In this document: piece by piece, positions 51,064 through 59,874 of the stretch | How positions within the stretch are numbered: the stretch's first letter is position 1 | How the letters are laid out: each line of letters starts with the position of its first letter | NCBI RefSeq assembly: GCF_001648775.1 | Contig: NZ_LVEJ01000001.1 | Coordinates: 248,001-312,000 of the forward strand | DNA length: 64,000 nt | DNA from: Pseudomonas fluorescens | GTDB lineage: Bacteria > Pseudomonadota > Gammaproteobacteria > Pseudomonadales > Pseudomonadaceae | Direction: 5' to 3' | The notes under the pieces: model-generated | What the model was told of the DNA's origin: nothing | Database searches by the model: none | What the model saw: the letters and a program-made list of their open reading frames with translations, nothing else | Program-made: the position numbers and the translations under genes

Positions 51064-51570
51064 TCACTCCTCATCCATCGGCGACGATTCCACGTCGGTC
51101 ATGCTCAGCAGCCGGAATTCGTTGCTCACAAACTCGTAGTAACGATCCCGGTTACCACTTTCCAACGCATTCCCCTGCGCATCTTCTTCGCCGTCGAGCG
51201 TGATGCCGGAGACGATGATCAAGCGGCTGTCGGGCTGATAGGCCATGCCGAAGGTGCTGCCGTCGTAAGCATTCGGCAGACCGCCAACGACTTCCCCAGT
51301 CTGAGCATCCAGCACTTCGCCGCAAATGGCGCTACCGCCACAGCCGAGCCTGTGAAGGATGTAATGGCCGGCGAAGTTGACCTTGCCTTTCAGGGCTTGC
51401 ACCCGTGCCTGATCCATCATTGGGCTGCTGTTTTCTTGCGGCACCAGCTTATGGTTGGAGCCGGTGAAAACTGGCGTGACGGTGTAATCCTTGAAGGTTG
51501 GATCGGCAGCGAATGCCATGGACGCGGCAACCAATAACAGGCTGCCGAGAAGAACCGAAAATCCTTTCAC
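51064..51570 (-). CDS. Exported protein with NFAGHY/GCG motif
   Basis: 168 residues from GTG at 51570; GGAG is 7 bases before it, and an upstream frame extension lacks a start signal. Signal peptide VKGFSVLLGSLLLVAASMAFA. The mature part has VNFAGHYILHRLGCGGSAIC and PDSRLIIVSGI, a pattern I recognise from a widespread, uncharacterised exported family. Two or three cysteines near GCG may form a disulfide. Function unknown. Confidence 0.78.
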   Translation of the reverse strand: MKGFSVLLGSLLLVAASMAFAADPTFKDYTVTPVFTGSNHKLVPQENSSPMMDQARVQALKGKVNFAGHYILHRLGCGGSAICGEVLDAQTGEVVGGLPNAYDGSTFGMAYQPDSRLIIVSGITLDGEEDAQGNALESGNRDRYYEFVSNEFRLLSMTDVESSPMDEE

Positions 51571-51607
51571 GCTGTAGCTCCGTCGACGTAATGCATTTTG
51601 GGGATGT

Positions 51608-52336
51608 TCATTCGAAGGCAATGCCGCGCACCGCTTTCCTGATTTGCTCGAACCCTTCGTTGCTGATCGCCAGCGGGGCGGATGAACCCGATTCCGCCGA
51701 GCCGATCAGCACGTATTTGCCCCTCAGCAGGCAAAAAGCGACGCGGGTTATGTGCCGTCGGGACTTGTCGTGGAAACCGAAGATGAACCCCGAAGACTTC
51801 TCTCCACCCCATTGCTCAAAGGTGTAGGTGTTCGCACGACCGGCCAGCGAGTTGGGTACCCAGCCCTGATCGGTACGGGTCGCCGGACACCTGCGGTCGT
51901 TGTCGTCACGCAGTATTTGCACCGCAAACGCATCGTCTTCCGGGGGTTTCCAGTCGGTGAGAAGCGAAAAGTACTCCGAGTTTTCACACATCAAACCAAA
52001 CCACGGCTGGCTCAGGTCACCGTGTTTCTCGAAGTGCCAATCGGCACCACTTGACGTCTGCGCTTGCCACAAGCTGGGGGCGCTGGACGGTTTGGGCAGT
52101 TGTTTGGCTGCGACAAATACCGAATAGAAATCGTCGAACTTCAGCCATTGGTTCTGCAGCAGTGGCATGGAGAACCGACACGAACCCATGTCTACAACTG
52201 TCTCGGTCGGGCCTTGCGCAACCGGCGACTGGCCGGGCTCGTTACCGACCAATACAGGACCTGCGCCAGTCACATAACCCATCTGTAAAAGCACGACCAG
52301 ACCAATGATCAATTCGCGGAGGCATCGTAGTTTCAC
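51608..52336 (-). CDS. Exported protein, unknown family, coupled to the fusion enzyme
   Basis: 242 residues with a GTG start overlapping the fusion gene's TGA (GTGA); AAGGA is 6 bases upstream. Signal peptide ends near VTGAG. Cysteines pair-like at MGSCRFS, GLMCEN, DRRCPA and AFCLLR. No known domain. The stop/start overlap implies production with the upstream cytoplasmic fusion enzyme, an unusual combination. Confidence 0.78.
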   Translation of the reverse strand: MKLRCLRELIIGLVVLLQMGYVTGAGPVLVGNEPGQSPVAQGPTETVVDMGSCRFSMPLLQNQWLKFDDFYSVFVAAKQLPKPSSAPSLWQAQTSSGADWHFEKHGDLSQPWFGLMCENSEYFSLLTDWKPPEDDAFAVQILRDDNDRRCPATRTDQGWVPNSLAGRANTYTFEQWGGEKSSGFIFGFHDKSRRHITRVAFCLLRGKYVLIGSAESGSSAPLAISNEGFEQIRKAVRGIAFE

Positions 52337-54783
52337 GTCACATCCTTCGAATTGATCAATTGCAATTCACCATCCCGATACAACACCTCACACCCCACCC
52401 AAGCCGGATCCACCTGCGGCATCACCGCCGACGGCTTTCGCAACTCACGCAGCAACGTCGAGCCATGCGACAAGCGCCCACCCATCCGCGCAATCACTGC
52501 CCGCGCCGTTTGGTAATGCGCGTGCCGCCCCGGATCGAGTGTGTCTTCGAGCAAGATGTCGGCGCCGAGGATGCCCTGCACCTGCCCCGGATAAATCATG
52601 AACCCGGTGGCCTGCTCCGCACCTTCGCGACCGTCCTGCCAGAAGCTGCCGTCGCGGGTGCGCACGTCGGGATGCGGCGCGAACCAATGCTCGCGGTCCG
52701 CCAGTGGCATGGCGTGATGAAGCCGGAAGAAGATGCGCATGAGGTTGTCGCGATACCACTCGCGCACTTGCAGGTAGTAGCCGCGCAGGCCCGGCAGGCC
52801 GCTCGAATGCGCGAGGCGGATCAGCCCTGACCATTGCGGGAATGGCTGTAGCGGCAGTTCGCTCGATGCGGGTCGAGGTGTAGCCGGATCGGTTTCCCAC
52901 GGCAATCGATGCGGACTGTTTTCAAGGTTGTCGTAAGCGGTCGGCGGGCGACCCAGCCAATCACCGCCACTGCTGGCCAGCGCCGTGGCAATGCACAGAT
53001 TGCCTTGCACCACGAACACGTAAAACCGGGTGAACCAGTCCGCGAGTTGTTGGCCACCGGCAGCTTGGGCGACAAGTTCGGCCAGTTCTCGATCAAAGCG
53101 TTGCAAGCCGTTTTCAAGATTCAGCAAATGGCGGCGAGCCTTGCGTTGCATACGCAAAAACAGCGGCAACGAACGCAGCATCTTCAGCGGTTGCCATGGC
53201 AAATGCGGCGTCGCGCCACCGACTTCACCAGCGTAGTTACTCGCACTGATGCCCCAGTCGGCCAACCGGGCGAGGAACAGGTCATTGTTGATGTAGGACG
53301 CGCCGCCGAACACCGCGGTGAACGGCTCGTTGTCCTGCAACACCCGCGCATCCCACCGCGCCATGATCGCCGGAATACTCGCAGCTGCTCGGCGCTGGGC
53401 GTATTCCACCAGCACGCTCGGTTGCGGCGGCAGGATCTCGGCGATGTTCGCGGCGGTCAGGTGTCTGCGCCAGCCGTAATCGCTGATCGGCCGGTATTGC
53501 AGCAGCCACAATTGCGAGCCATCCCAGGCCCATTCGACGTCGCCGGGCACGTAGTGGAACACACGCAGTACGTCTTGCAGAAAGTGCCAGAGCAGGTCTT
53601 CGGTCAAGCCATGGGCCGGCGTGAACGTGCCGCTGCGCCACGCATCGCCGAGCCGCGAAAGCGTTGATCGCGAGGGGCTGACGTGACCGTCGGCCAGCGA
53701 TTCGAGATGGCCTTCAACCCACTCCAGTTCTACCGAGAGATGGCGCACAAACGCGATCCCGGAAACTACCGGCGTGATGAAGCGTTGCACCACCACTTCC
53801 TCGACGCCTTCGGCCGTCAGTTCGGCGATGCGTTTCGGCACGTTGGCGGTCGGTTCGCGCAGATAGGTGGTGCTCAAACCGGCATTCGCCGAATCGGCCT
53901 GATCCTCGCCATAACTGGAGGAGCGCACCGCCCAGGTCACATCAGGTTGGGCGGCGAGAAATACCGGCAGGCGCGGATCGCTGCAATCGTTGAGCGTCAG
54001 CGCTGCCGGCACCGGTTGCCGGGCCAGTTCAGCCAGGCGCAAACGCCCGCCCTTGGTGTGCGCGACAAACCCGCGCTCGCCCGACTCCAGCCACTGCGCG
54101 AACTGCGCGGGCGAGTCGATCCACGGGTAATGACCCCAACCGGGTTTCAGGCTGATGGTCAGATCTGCGCGGGCGAGAATCGCCGACCATGCCGCCGCTT
54201 GCTCGATGCCGAGCACCGCATCCTGATCGCCCCAAACCAGCTCGACCGGATCGGTGATCCACTCCAGCAGTGGCAACGCGGTATCGGCGCGAATCAGATC
54301 CCAGTGCGGCACAAACGCACGGCAGCGCGCATAGCCGGCGCCCATGCGCTGGTACTGCGCAGGCGTCCAGGTCTGGTGGGAGAACTTGCGCGCGAACAGC
54401 GTGGGTTTGTTCGACAGCAGCCAATGAATGGTCTTGCGAATCGGCAGCGGAGACATCAGCGCCGGCAACCGCCGCTGCCACAAAAATGCACCGACCGGCG
54501 CCAACAAAACGCTGCGCGAAAAGTGCCCGGGCCGACGTTGCAACGCATGCAATACAAGCAAGGCATTGACCCCGACCGCCATGATCGCGCTGCCCTGCTG
54601 GGTCATCGCCAGCAAGGTCTGCGCGTAGTCCGCTAGATCCACACAGGGTGGCTGCGGATTGGCGCCGAAGCCCGGCAACTCCAGCGGCACCACGTCGTAG
54701 CGCTGGAAGTGCGGCAGTGCGTCGTCCCACCAATCGGCAGCGCTACCGTTGCCGGCCAGCAGGTACATCAACGGCTTGCTCAT
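52333..54783 (-). CDS. Alpha/beta-hydrolase fused to PEP-synthase-like enzyme
   Basis: 816 residues. The N-terminal ~250 form an alpha/beta-hydrolase fold (YLLAGNGSAADWWDDAL, later WGDQDAVLG and GWGHYPWID with the Asp and His of the triad). At the nucleophile elbow the sequence is AVGVNALLV, with Asn 73 where Ser is expected, so hydrolase activity is doubtful. Residues ~265-450 are a PPDK/PEP-synthase ATP-grasp (VRSSSYGEDQADSANAG). The C terminus has the swivelling phosphohistidine motif GGRLSHGSTLLRELRKP (His 773). This resembles rifampin phosphotransferase-type dikinases in domain use. Substrate unknown. Confidence 0.85.
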   Translation of the reverse strand: MSKPLMYLLAGNGSAADWWDDALPHFQRYDVVPLELPGFGANPQPPCVDLADYAQTLLAMTQQGSAIMAVGVNALLVLHALQRRPGHFSRSVLLAPVGAFLWQRRLPALMSPLPIRKTIHWLLSNKPTLFARKFSHQTWTPAQYQRMGAGYARCRAFVPHWDLIRADTALPLLEWITDPVELVWGDQDAVLGIEQAAAWSAILARADLTISLKPGWGHYPWIDSPAQFAQWLESGERGFVAHTKGGRLRLAELARQPVPAALTLNDCSDPRLPVFLAAQPDVTWAVRSSSYGEDQADSANAGLSTTYLREPTANVPKRIAELTAEGVEEVVVQRFITPVVSGIAFVRHLSVELEWVEGHLESLADGHVSPSRSTLSRLGDAWRSGTFTPAHGLTEDLLWHFLQDVLRVFHYVPGDVEWAWDGSQLWLLQYRPISDYGWRRHLTAANIAEILPPQPSVLVEYAQRRAAASIPAIMARWDARVLQDNEPFTAVFGGASYINNDLFLARLADWGISASNYAGEVGGATPHLPWQPLKMLRSLPLFLRMQRKARRHLLNLENGLQRFDRELAELVAQAAGGQQLADWFTRFYVFVVQGNLCIATALASSGGDWLGRPPTAYDNLENSPHRLPWETDPATPRPASSELPLQPFPQWSGLIRLAHSSGLPGLRGYYLQVREWYRDNLMRIFFRLHHAMPLADREHWFAPHPDVRTRDGSFWQDGREGAEQATGFMIYPGQVQGILGADILLEDTLDPGRHAHYQTARAVIARMGGRLSHGSTLLRELRKPSAVMPQVDPAWVGCEVLYRDGELQLINSKDVT

Positions 54784-54792
54784 GAGCGATCC

Positions 54793-56187
54793 TCAGGTCA
54801 GATCGCGCAGAGCGGCGTCGAGGGTTGGATAGCGGAATGTGTAGCCAGCCTCGGTCAAACGCTGCGACACCACGCGCTGACCGTCGAAGAACAACTGCGC
54901 CATCTCGCCTGCCAATGCGCGCACTGGCGCGGCGGGAATATGGAACCACACCGGACGCTTGAGGACCTTGCCGGCCTGCTCGGCGAACGCGGCCTGACTG
55001 ACCGTTTCGGGCGCGACCATGTTGTAGGTGCCGCGCAGACTGTCGTCGTTGAAAGCCCGCGCGATCACCTGAAGCACATCGTCGCGATGCACCCAGCTCA
55101 TGATCTGCCGACCATCGCCCATGCGCCCGCCGAAACCCAAGCGAAACGGCAGCAGCAACGGTGTCAACGCACCGCCGGGGCCGAAGACCACGCCAAGACG
55201 CAGTACCACCTGACGCACGCCAAACTCGGTGGCCGGTTGCGCGGCGGCTTCCCAACGCGCGCAGAGTTCAGCCATGAAACCGTCGCCCTTGCTGGCGTGT
55301 TCATCGAGGTTTTCGCTGGCATCGCGCACGCCGTAGAAGCCGATGGCCGAGGCTTGAATCCATAGCGTTGGTTTTTGCTTGGTATTCTTCAGCCAGGTTA
55401 TCAACGCTTCGGTGGTGCCGACTCGACTGGCGAGCAGTTGCGCCTGACGCTTGGGAGTCCAGCGTGGGCCGGCGACAGGGGCGCCGGCGAAATTGATCAC
55501 TACGTCAAAGGCTTCGTCGTGGCTGAGCTCGCTGAACGAATGCACACAGCGAGCGCGGCCGTTGAACAGGTTGGCCGCGTCCAACGGATCGCGCGTTAGG
55601 ACGCTGACCGAATGGCCGGCGTCTAGCAGTTGATTGACCAAGGCTTCACCGATAAACCCGGTGCCGCCAGTGATCAGCACACGCTTGAAAGCGCCGCCGG
55701 CAAACGGGTTGGATTGGCTCGGTGCCTTTACTGAAGAAGCCTTCCGGCGGTCATGCCGATACAACCAGAACAGCGGCGGCAACAACACCAGCAACGCAAA
55801 ACCGTCAAGCCACAGGTGCGACCAGACCTGTTGTTGCGCTGAGAGCCACATGTCCTGCGGCGCCCATAACAGGATGCCGGCGCTCAACCAGCCCCAGACT
55901 GCCGGGGTTTTCAAGCGATTGCCCAAGTGCACCAGCGCGAGCATGTACAACGAATAACTTTGCAGCGTCGCGCCGAACAGCGCGAGCCACCAGACCTGTT
56001 GTTCGTGGCCGGCGGCGGGTACTGCGTCGGCGCCCCAGAATGCGAGTTCGAGGGTGTGCAGATAGCCGTCGAGTAATCCGGAATGGCCCGCCCAGGTCAG
56101 GGTGAGGCCGGCGAGAATGTGCACGACTGCGGCGGCGTATAGCCAGAGCACTAACGCTGGGCGAAGGGAGTTCGAGGGGGCTGGCAT
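54793..56187 (-). CDS. TIGR01777 SDR oxidoreductase with N-terminal membrane domain
   Basis: 464 residues from MPAPSNSLRPALVLWLYAAA (AGGA 6 bases before; the ATG at 56205 is too close to its ribosome site). The first ~150 residues hold four hydrophobic segments. Then VLITGGTGFIGEALVNQLL (~170) begins the NAD(P)-binding SDR domain of the TIGR01777/YfcH type with C-terminal DUF1731. An enzyme bound to the inner membrane, substrate unknown. Heads the gene string and ends 9 bases before the fusion gene. Confidence 0.88.
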   Translation of the reverse strand: MPAPSNSLRPALVLWLYAAAVVHILAGLTLTWAGHSGLLDGYLHTLELAFWGADAVPAAGHEQQVWWLALFGATLQSYSLYMLALVHLGNRLKTPAVWGWLSAGILLWAPQDMWLSAQQQVWSHLWLDGFALLVLLPPLFWLYRHDRRKASSVKAPSQSNPFAGGAFKRVLITGGTGFIGEALVNQLLDAGHSVSVLTRDPLDAANLFNGRARCVHSFSELSHDEAFDVVINFAGAPVAGPRWTPKRQAQLLASRVGTTEALITWLKNTKQKPTLWIQASAIGFYGVRDASENLDEHASKGDGFMAELCARWEAAAQPATEFGVRQVVLRLGVVFGPGGALTPLLLPFRLGFGGRMGDGRQIMSWVHRDDVLQVIARAFNDDSLRGTYNMVAPETVSQAAFAEQAGKVLKRPVWFHIPAAPVRALAGEMAQLFFDGQRVVSQRLTEAGYTFRYPTLDAALRDLT

Positions 56188-56391
56188 TCCGTGTCCTGAG
56201 CGCATTCCTTGGGGGTGGGGAGTTTAAAGGAAAATGGTGGTCGTCAGATGCTCAAGTATTAAACGTTTAAGCGCTGCGGATTCTGGCTCAGCGCATATGA
56301 AAACGCGTTAGCCATGATGGCGGAACGCGTTTGATCACATCGCGGTGAAAAGGCGTCGGGCGCTGTAAACGCCCTTCTTCACTTAACCGCA

Positions 56392-57759
56392 CTAAAAGCA
56401 GCTGCTGGCCACTATCGGTTCGGCCACTTCGGACTGAAGTCGCTTAATCGCATTGATGCCCGAGTCGTTACCTTTGTCGGCAGCAAGCTGATAACAGGCC
56501 AAGGCGCGAGGAGTATCTTTCTTTCCTAGATCGCCGCTTTTCCAATAATCGCCTAACGAAACGAATGCATGCGTTGATCCCATGGTGGTAGCACGAATCA
56601 ACTCTTTTTCAACGTCCAGCGGGCGCTGGCAGGGTCCTGAACCGGCCAATTCATTGCCAAAACAATAGAAGCCAGCCAACGACTCAGCACCGCTCGGTGA
56701 ATCAACGGCTGCTGCTTTGAAAAGAGCCTCAACTTTGCCGTATTCCAATTGCGGGGCCATACCCGACAGACTCAGCCCGGCCGCAGCCGAACTAGATATA
56801 GGATCACCTGAAGCGGCCGCGCAAAGGTAATTTTCCAAAGTCGCCTCAAAAAGTTCTCCTGTCAGTCGGTATTGCTCAAGGCCGCCCAAGCCAGCAAATC
56901 CTTGTCCGCGCTGCCAACAGAAATTCTCCGCACGACTCATTTTCCGCGTACTGGCTACAGAAAGCTCTTTATCAGGAATCGACCAGTCCTCAACCCCATC
57001 AAGCGTCCAGCAGGACTTCCGCGAAAAGTTGAAAATCTTGATATTGCTGTTGCCAGCGCGTTTATCCACAACGTTAACGTGGCGGTCATCCACCTTCTCG
57101 ATCTCTATTCCTTCCACTTTCCCATCGGGCACAGCCACCATTAAGGGAAACGCCATATCGCGTCCCACCTCCGCAGTAACGTAAGTCACAATCCGCCCAA
57201 TATCCGACGTCCCCTTTAATACCAGCAGCTTCACGGCCTGCGCAGTTAGTCGCTTCTGCGATTCGGCATTAGCGGAGAATGCTGGAAGAAACTGTGCAAA
57301 GTCTTGCGTAGGGCACGAGCCACGTCCAATTGTCGGGCCACTTCCGGTATCGGACGCGATATTGTCCAAAAACACTGAACGGTCACGACTCATACTGGCG
57401 ATGCAATTGTTCACCGCTGCCACATGCGCCGAAGAGCCCGGTTCCGTCTCCAACGCATCGACCTGGCAATCGGTATCGCGCAGTTTGATCCAGGCGCGCT
57501 GAGCCTCCTGAACCGTTGCCTTTTGGCTCGCCGCAAGAACTGGATCGGTCTGATATCCACCTTCGAGCCGAACCATCAGTTCTTGATAACTGGTATTCAA
57601 CTGCTTATCTGCAGCAACCTTGGCACTCACAGAACATCTTTCCCTCTGAGAGTTCGTAGTGATATCGACACATGCATCGTCAGCAAATGCATGTCCCCCC
57701 AACAGAGATAAACCACCAATCAGCACGGCGGGCAGCACCGGAATAAGATATTTACTCAA
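56392..57759 (-). CDS. Exported LprI-family protein with Sel1-like repeats
   Basis: 455 residues from TTG at 57759 (GGAA 6 bases before; a TTG at 57816 would overlap the upstream gene). Signal peptide ends LLGGHAFA. LprI/DUF1311 domain at ~25-110 (CVDITTNSQRERC, QRAWIKLRDTDC). C-terminal Sel1-like repeats (AFVSLGDYWKSGDLGKKD, ALACYQLAADKGND). LprI of Mycobacterium inhibits lysozyme; the VgrG-linked wall hydrolase nearby makes an inhibitor role attractive, but this is inference. Confidence 0.82.
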   Translation of the reverse strand: MSKYLIPVLPAVLIGGLSLLGGHAFADDACVDITTNSQRERCSVSAKVAADKQLNTSYQELMVRLEGGYQTDPVLAASQKATVQEAQRAWIKLRDTDCQVDALETEPGSSAHVAAVNNCIASMSRDRSVFLDNIASDTGSGPTIGRGSCPTQDFAQFLPAFSANAESQKRLTAQAVKLLVLKGTSDIGRIVTYVTAEVGRDMAFPLMVAVPDGKVEGIEIEKVDDRHVNVVDKRAGNSNIKIFNFSRKSCWTLDGVEDWSIPDKELSVASTRKMSRAENFCWQRGQGFAGLGGLEQYRLTGELFEATLENYLCAAASGDPISSSAAAGLSLSGMAPQLEYGKVEALFKAAAVDSPSGAESLAGFYCFGNELAGSGPCQRPLDVEKELIRATTMGSTHAFVSLGDYWKSGDLGKKDTPRALACYQLAADKGNDSGINAIKRLQSEVAEPIVASSCF

Positions 57760-57805
57760 GGCAAATTCCAACAATATCTTGCGAAAGTGTATTTTTAAGT
57801 CGTGC

Positions 57806-58945
57806 TTATTCTTCAAGGGAGATAGCCATTTTCAGAGTAGATCCATTCAGATAAACGACTGCTTCGCGCCCATTAATATCGACAGGGGTAGGATTTTGGA
57901 TCATTCCTTCATCACTAGCCTTCGCAATTTTTGTTAACGTCTTATCCGCAACATTGGCACGCCAAATAGTTTCATCACCATTCTTGAAATAAAACGTCGG
58001 CCGTGACTTGCTCCAAATCGGAGCATATATATTCCAACCGGCCTCGGGCCGACCAGCCTGCGCTATCGTTTCATACCCTGAGGTGTGCGAGTAGTACGCT
58101 TGCAATTTTCCATACTCACCACCCCAACCGAATGTCAAACCACTAACAGCATTTTCATCAGTATTTGGCCACTGCTGGAACAGCAAACTGCTTTCCAATG
58201 GCGGAGATTTTGAACCGAGCTTATAAACCATCCCCCGCAGCTGATTCTTAGAGAGTTGCTGTCGATAGTAAAACGCCCCATCAAAGATTCCCGCAAACCT
58301 TTTCCCTTCGTCGTTTGAACCCAAACTCAGAGCACCATCAAAACCGATATCTTTCGCAATCGTGTGCAATACCGGCCTGTCGTTGCGATCAACGTACTCA
58401 TATAGATTACCCCGGTACGCAATCATCGCCGCATCAAAATGCCCTTCAAACACGATGACATGCAACATGCCTGAAATTGTTTCAGCGGAGATCAAAAATC
58501 GTTCGACAGCCCCTTTTTCATTGGGAAGCCATGCTAAATCAATGACCTTCCATGAGCGCTCAAACTGTGTGTACGGCTTATCACCCAACATTAACTTAAT
58601 ATCTTTCTGAGTCGGCCTAGGCGCAATAGAAACCGGTGTGAGAAAGCTTATCTGCTGCACATAAGCTTCCTCTAAACACTCGACTGACTCACAAGAATTA
58701 CGCTCTGACTCAAGCCAATCACTTTCGATTATTTGTAAAGCTCGCCGATTTTTTATCGGTTTGAAGACCTCACTGAGCTTTTCGTCCATTGCGGACAAAG
58801 AAGGAGAACTACAAATTTTCCTCTCTACTTCCGTCGAAGCTTTGCCACAGTCGAAACTCGCAGAAAATGCGACCGAACTGAATAGCAAAAAGGTTAACGA
58901 TAAAAAGCAAGGGAGCAAATATATATTTTTCATTGAATCAGCCAT
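57806..58945 (-). CDS. Exported LprI-family (DUF1311) protein
   Basis: 379 residues; signal peptide MKNIYLLPCFLSLTFLLFSS region. The LprI-like domain covers about 30-100 (FDCGKASTEVERKIC, WLESERNSC), with four cysteines of the family. The remaining ~270 residues are beta-rich with WxxN/GG motifs and no clear family. Start ATG 58945 has a weak GGGA 11 bases upstream. AT-rich composition unlike the chromosome. Could protect against muramidases. Confidence 0.78.
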   Translation of the reverse strand: MADSMKNIYLLPCFLSLTFLLFSSVAFSASFDCGKASTEVERKICSSPSLSAMDEKLSEVFKPIKNRRALQIIESDWLESERNSCESVECLEEAYVQQISFLTPVSIAPRPTQKDIKLMLGDKPYTQFERSWKVIDLAWLPNEKGAVERFLISAETISGMLHVIVFEGHFDAAMIAYRGNLYEYVDRNDRPVLHTIAKDIGFDGALSLGSNDEGKRFAGIFDGAFYYRQQLSKNQLRGMVYKLGSKSPPLESSLLFQQWPNTDENAVSGLTFGWGGEYGKLQAYYSHTSGYETIAQAGRPEAGWNIYAPIWSKSRPTFYFKNGDETIWRANVADKTLTKIAKASDEGMIQNPTPVDINGREAVVYLNGSTLKMAISLEE

Positions 58946-59017
58946 CGAAGAAATTTTCCCACCATCGAAACGGATACGTTTACGCTCCGCCTCAAAATCA
59001 AAGAATTTTGGCGCAAC

Positions 59018-59302
59018 AAATAAATCCGTCCCCTCTCACAGTCAAGACATGCTGTCCATCAGCGCCATCGCCGCAAAACTAGCGGACGACATCGAAGGCT
59101 CGAACCGCTCCGTAGCGGTGGCCCTTGTCCGAATTGCCGATGGTGCACAAATTATGGTGGAACGCGCTTTGGACCATTTGGAAGAATTGATAGCGGTGAG
59201 GCAGACAGTGAATACGTAAGAGGTACCTGTGGGACGGACTAAAAAATAAATCCGTCCCTTTTCCTTGCGTCCCTTTTCCTTAATAAATAGATCCGTCCCT
59301 TT
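59018..59302. repeat. Three copies of AATAAA-TCCGTCCC motif
   Basis: AAATAAATCCGTCCC at 59018-59032, ATAAATCCGTCCC within 59242-59262, and AATAAATAGATCCGTCCC within 59282-59302. A shorter GCGTCCCTTTTCC unit lies between the last two. All point the same way and flank the DUF6124 fragment. Confidence 0.75.
59043..59219 (+). pseudogene. DUF6124 C-terminal fragment
   Basis: About 57 codons ending at TAA. LSISAIAAKLADDIEGSNRS followed by VAVALVRIADGAQ matches the C-terminal half of the intact DUF6124 gene at 47826 (LSISVIACDLAEDL, VTLTLSRMADGV). No N-terminal half is found upstream; sequence before it is AT-rich and unrelated. ATG at 59049 could begin a short peptide. Confidence 0.7.
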
Positions 59303-59337
59303 TATTCGTTTCTCTCACTTTATCCCGTCACGAAATC

Positions 59338-59874
59338 TCACTTAAAATCTTCAGCACTTTTCGGGAGCGACTCAACACCCTTTAACGCCTTTCGATTTAT
59401 GAATGAGTAGCTTCCTCTCTCACAAGACTTTCTAGAAATAAGCTCTCCATCTTTTAGAACAGTTAAAAAACTTCTATATGCCTGCGAAACAAGATATGTA
59501 TACCTTCCATTATAAAATTTTATTATATTCAAACTCACGCTACCTTCAGAGGCATTAACTATATAAAAACGGCCTTTGGGAGGAACTTTACTTTGTGGAT
59601 ATAGAAGCTCTATTTTTCCAGGTACACCATACCTATACTGCACATAACCGGAGTTCGGATTAACATTACCTGATGCACATACGGAAACAATTTTCCCAGC
59701 CGGAAGCGGGCAGCTGAAATAGATATCTTCCTGAGCACTACAAAGAGTAACATCCTCCGCGTCCTGCTCTTCTTCTGCAAATGCTGCAGATACAAAACAA
59801 CCAAACACATAAACCACAAGAAAAACTCTTAAAAACTTTCTTATCTGCACATCAACATGCAAGAATTTGTTCAT
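59338..59874 (-). CDS. Candidate T6SS immunity protein (exported)
   Basis: 178 residues from MNKFLHVDVQIRKFLRV; start overlaps the effector stop as ATGA, so translation is coupled. A hydrophobic signal (FLRVFLVVYVFGCFVSAAFA) sends it to the periplasm. Mature part is beta-rich with cysteines (TLCSAQ, YFSCPL, VSVCAS, KSCERG). No known family. Periplasmic location is where a wall hydrolase must be neutralised. Low G+C. Immunity role is inferred from position. Confidence 0.75.
   Translation of the reverse strand: MNKFLHVDVQIRKFLRVFLVVYVFGCFVSAAFAEEEQDAEDVTLCSAQEDIYFSCPLPAGKIVSVCASGNVNPNSGYVQYRYGVPGKIELLYPQSKVPPKGRFYIVNASEGSVSLNIIKFYNGRYTYLVSQAYRSFLTVLKDGELISRKSCERGSYSFINRKALKGVESLPKSAEDFK

Larger units (their letters stand above)
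58946..59337. other. Gap with DUF6124 remnant and repeated CCGTCCC motifs
   Basis: 392 bases between the immunity gene and the LprI gene. It holds a DUF6124 C-terminal fragment and three copies of an A-rich AATAAATCCGTCCC-like motif. It looks like a patch where pieces have been inserted or lost. Confidence 0.6.
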
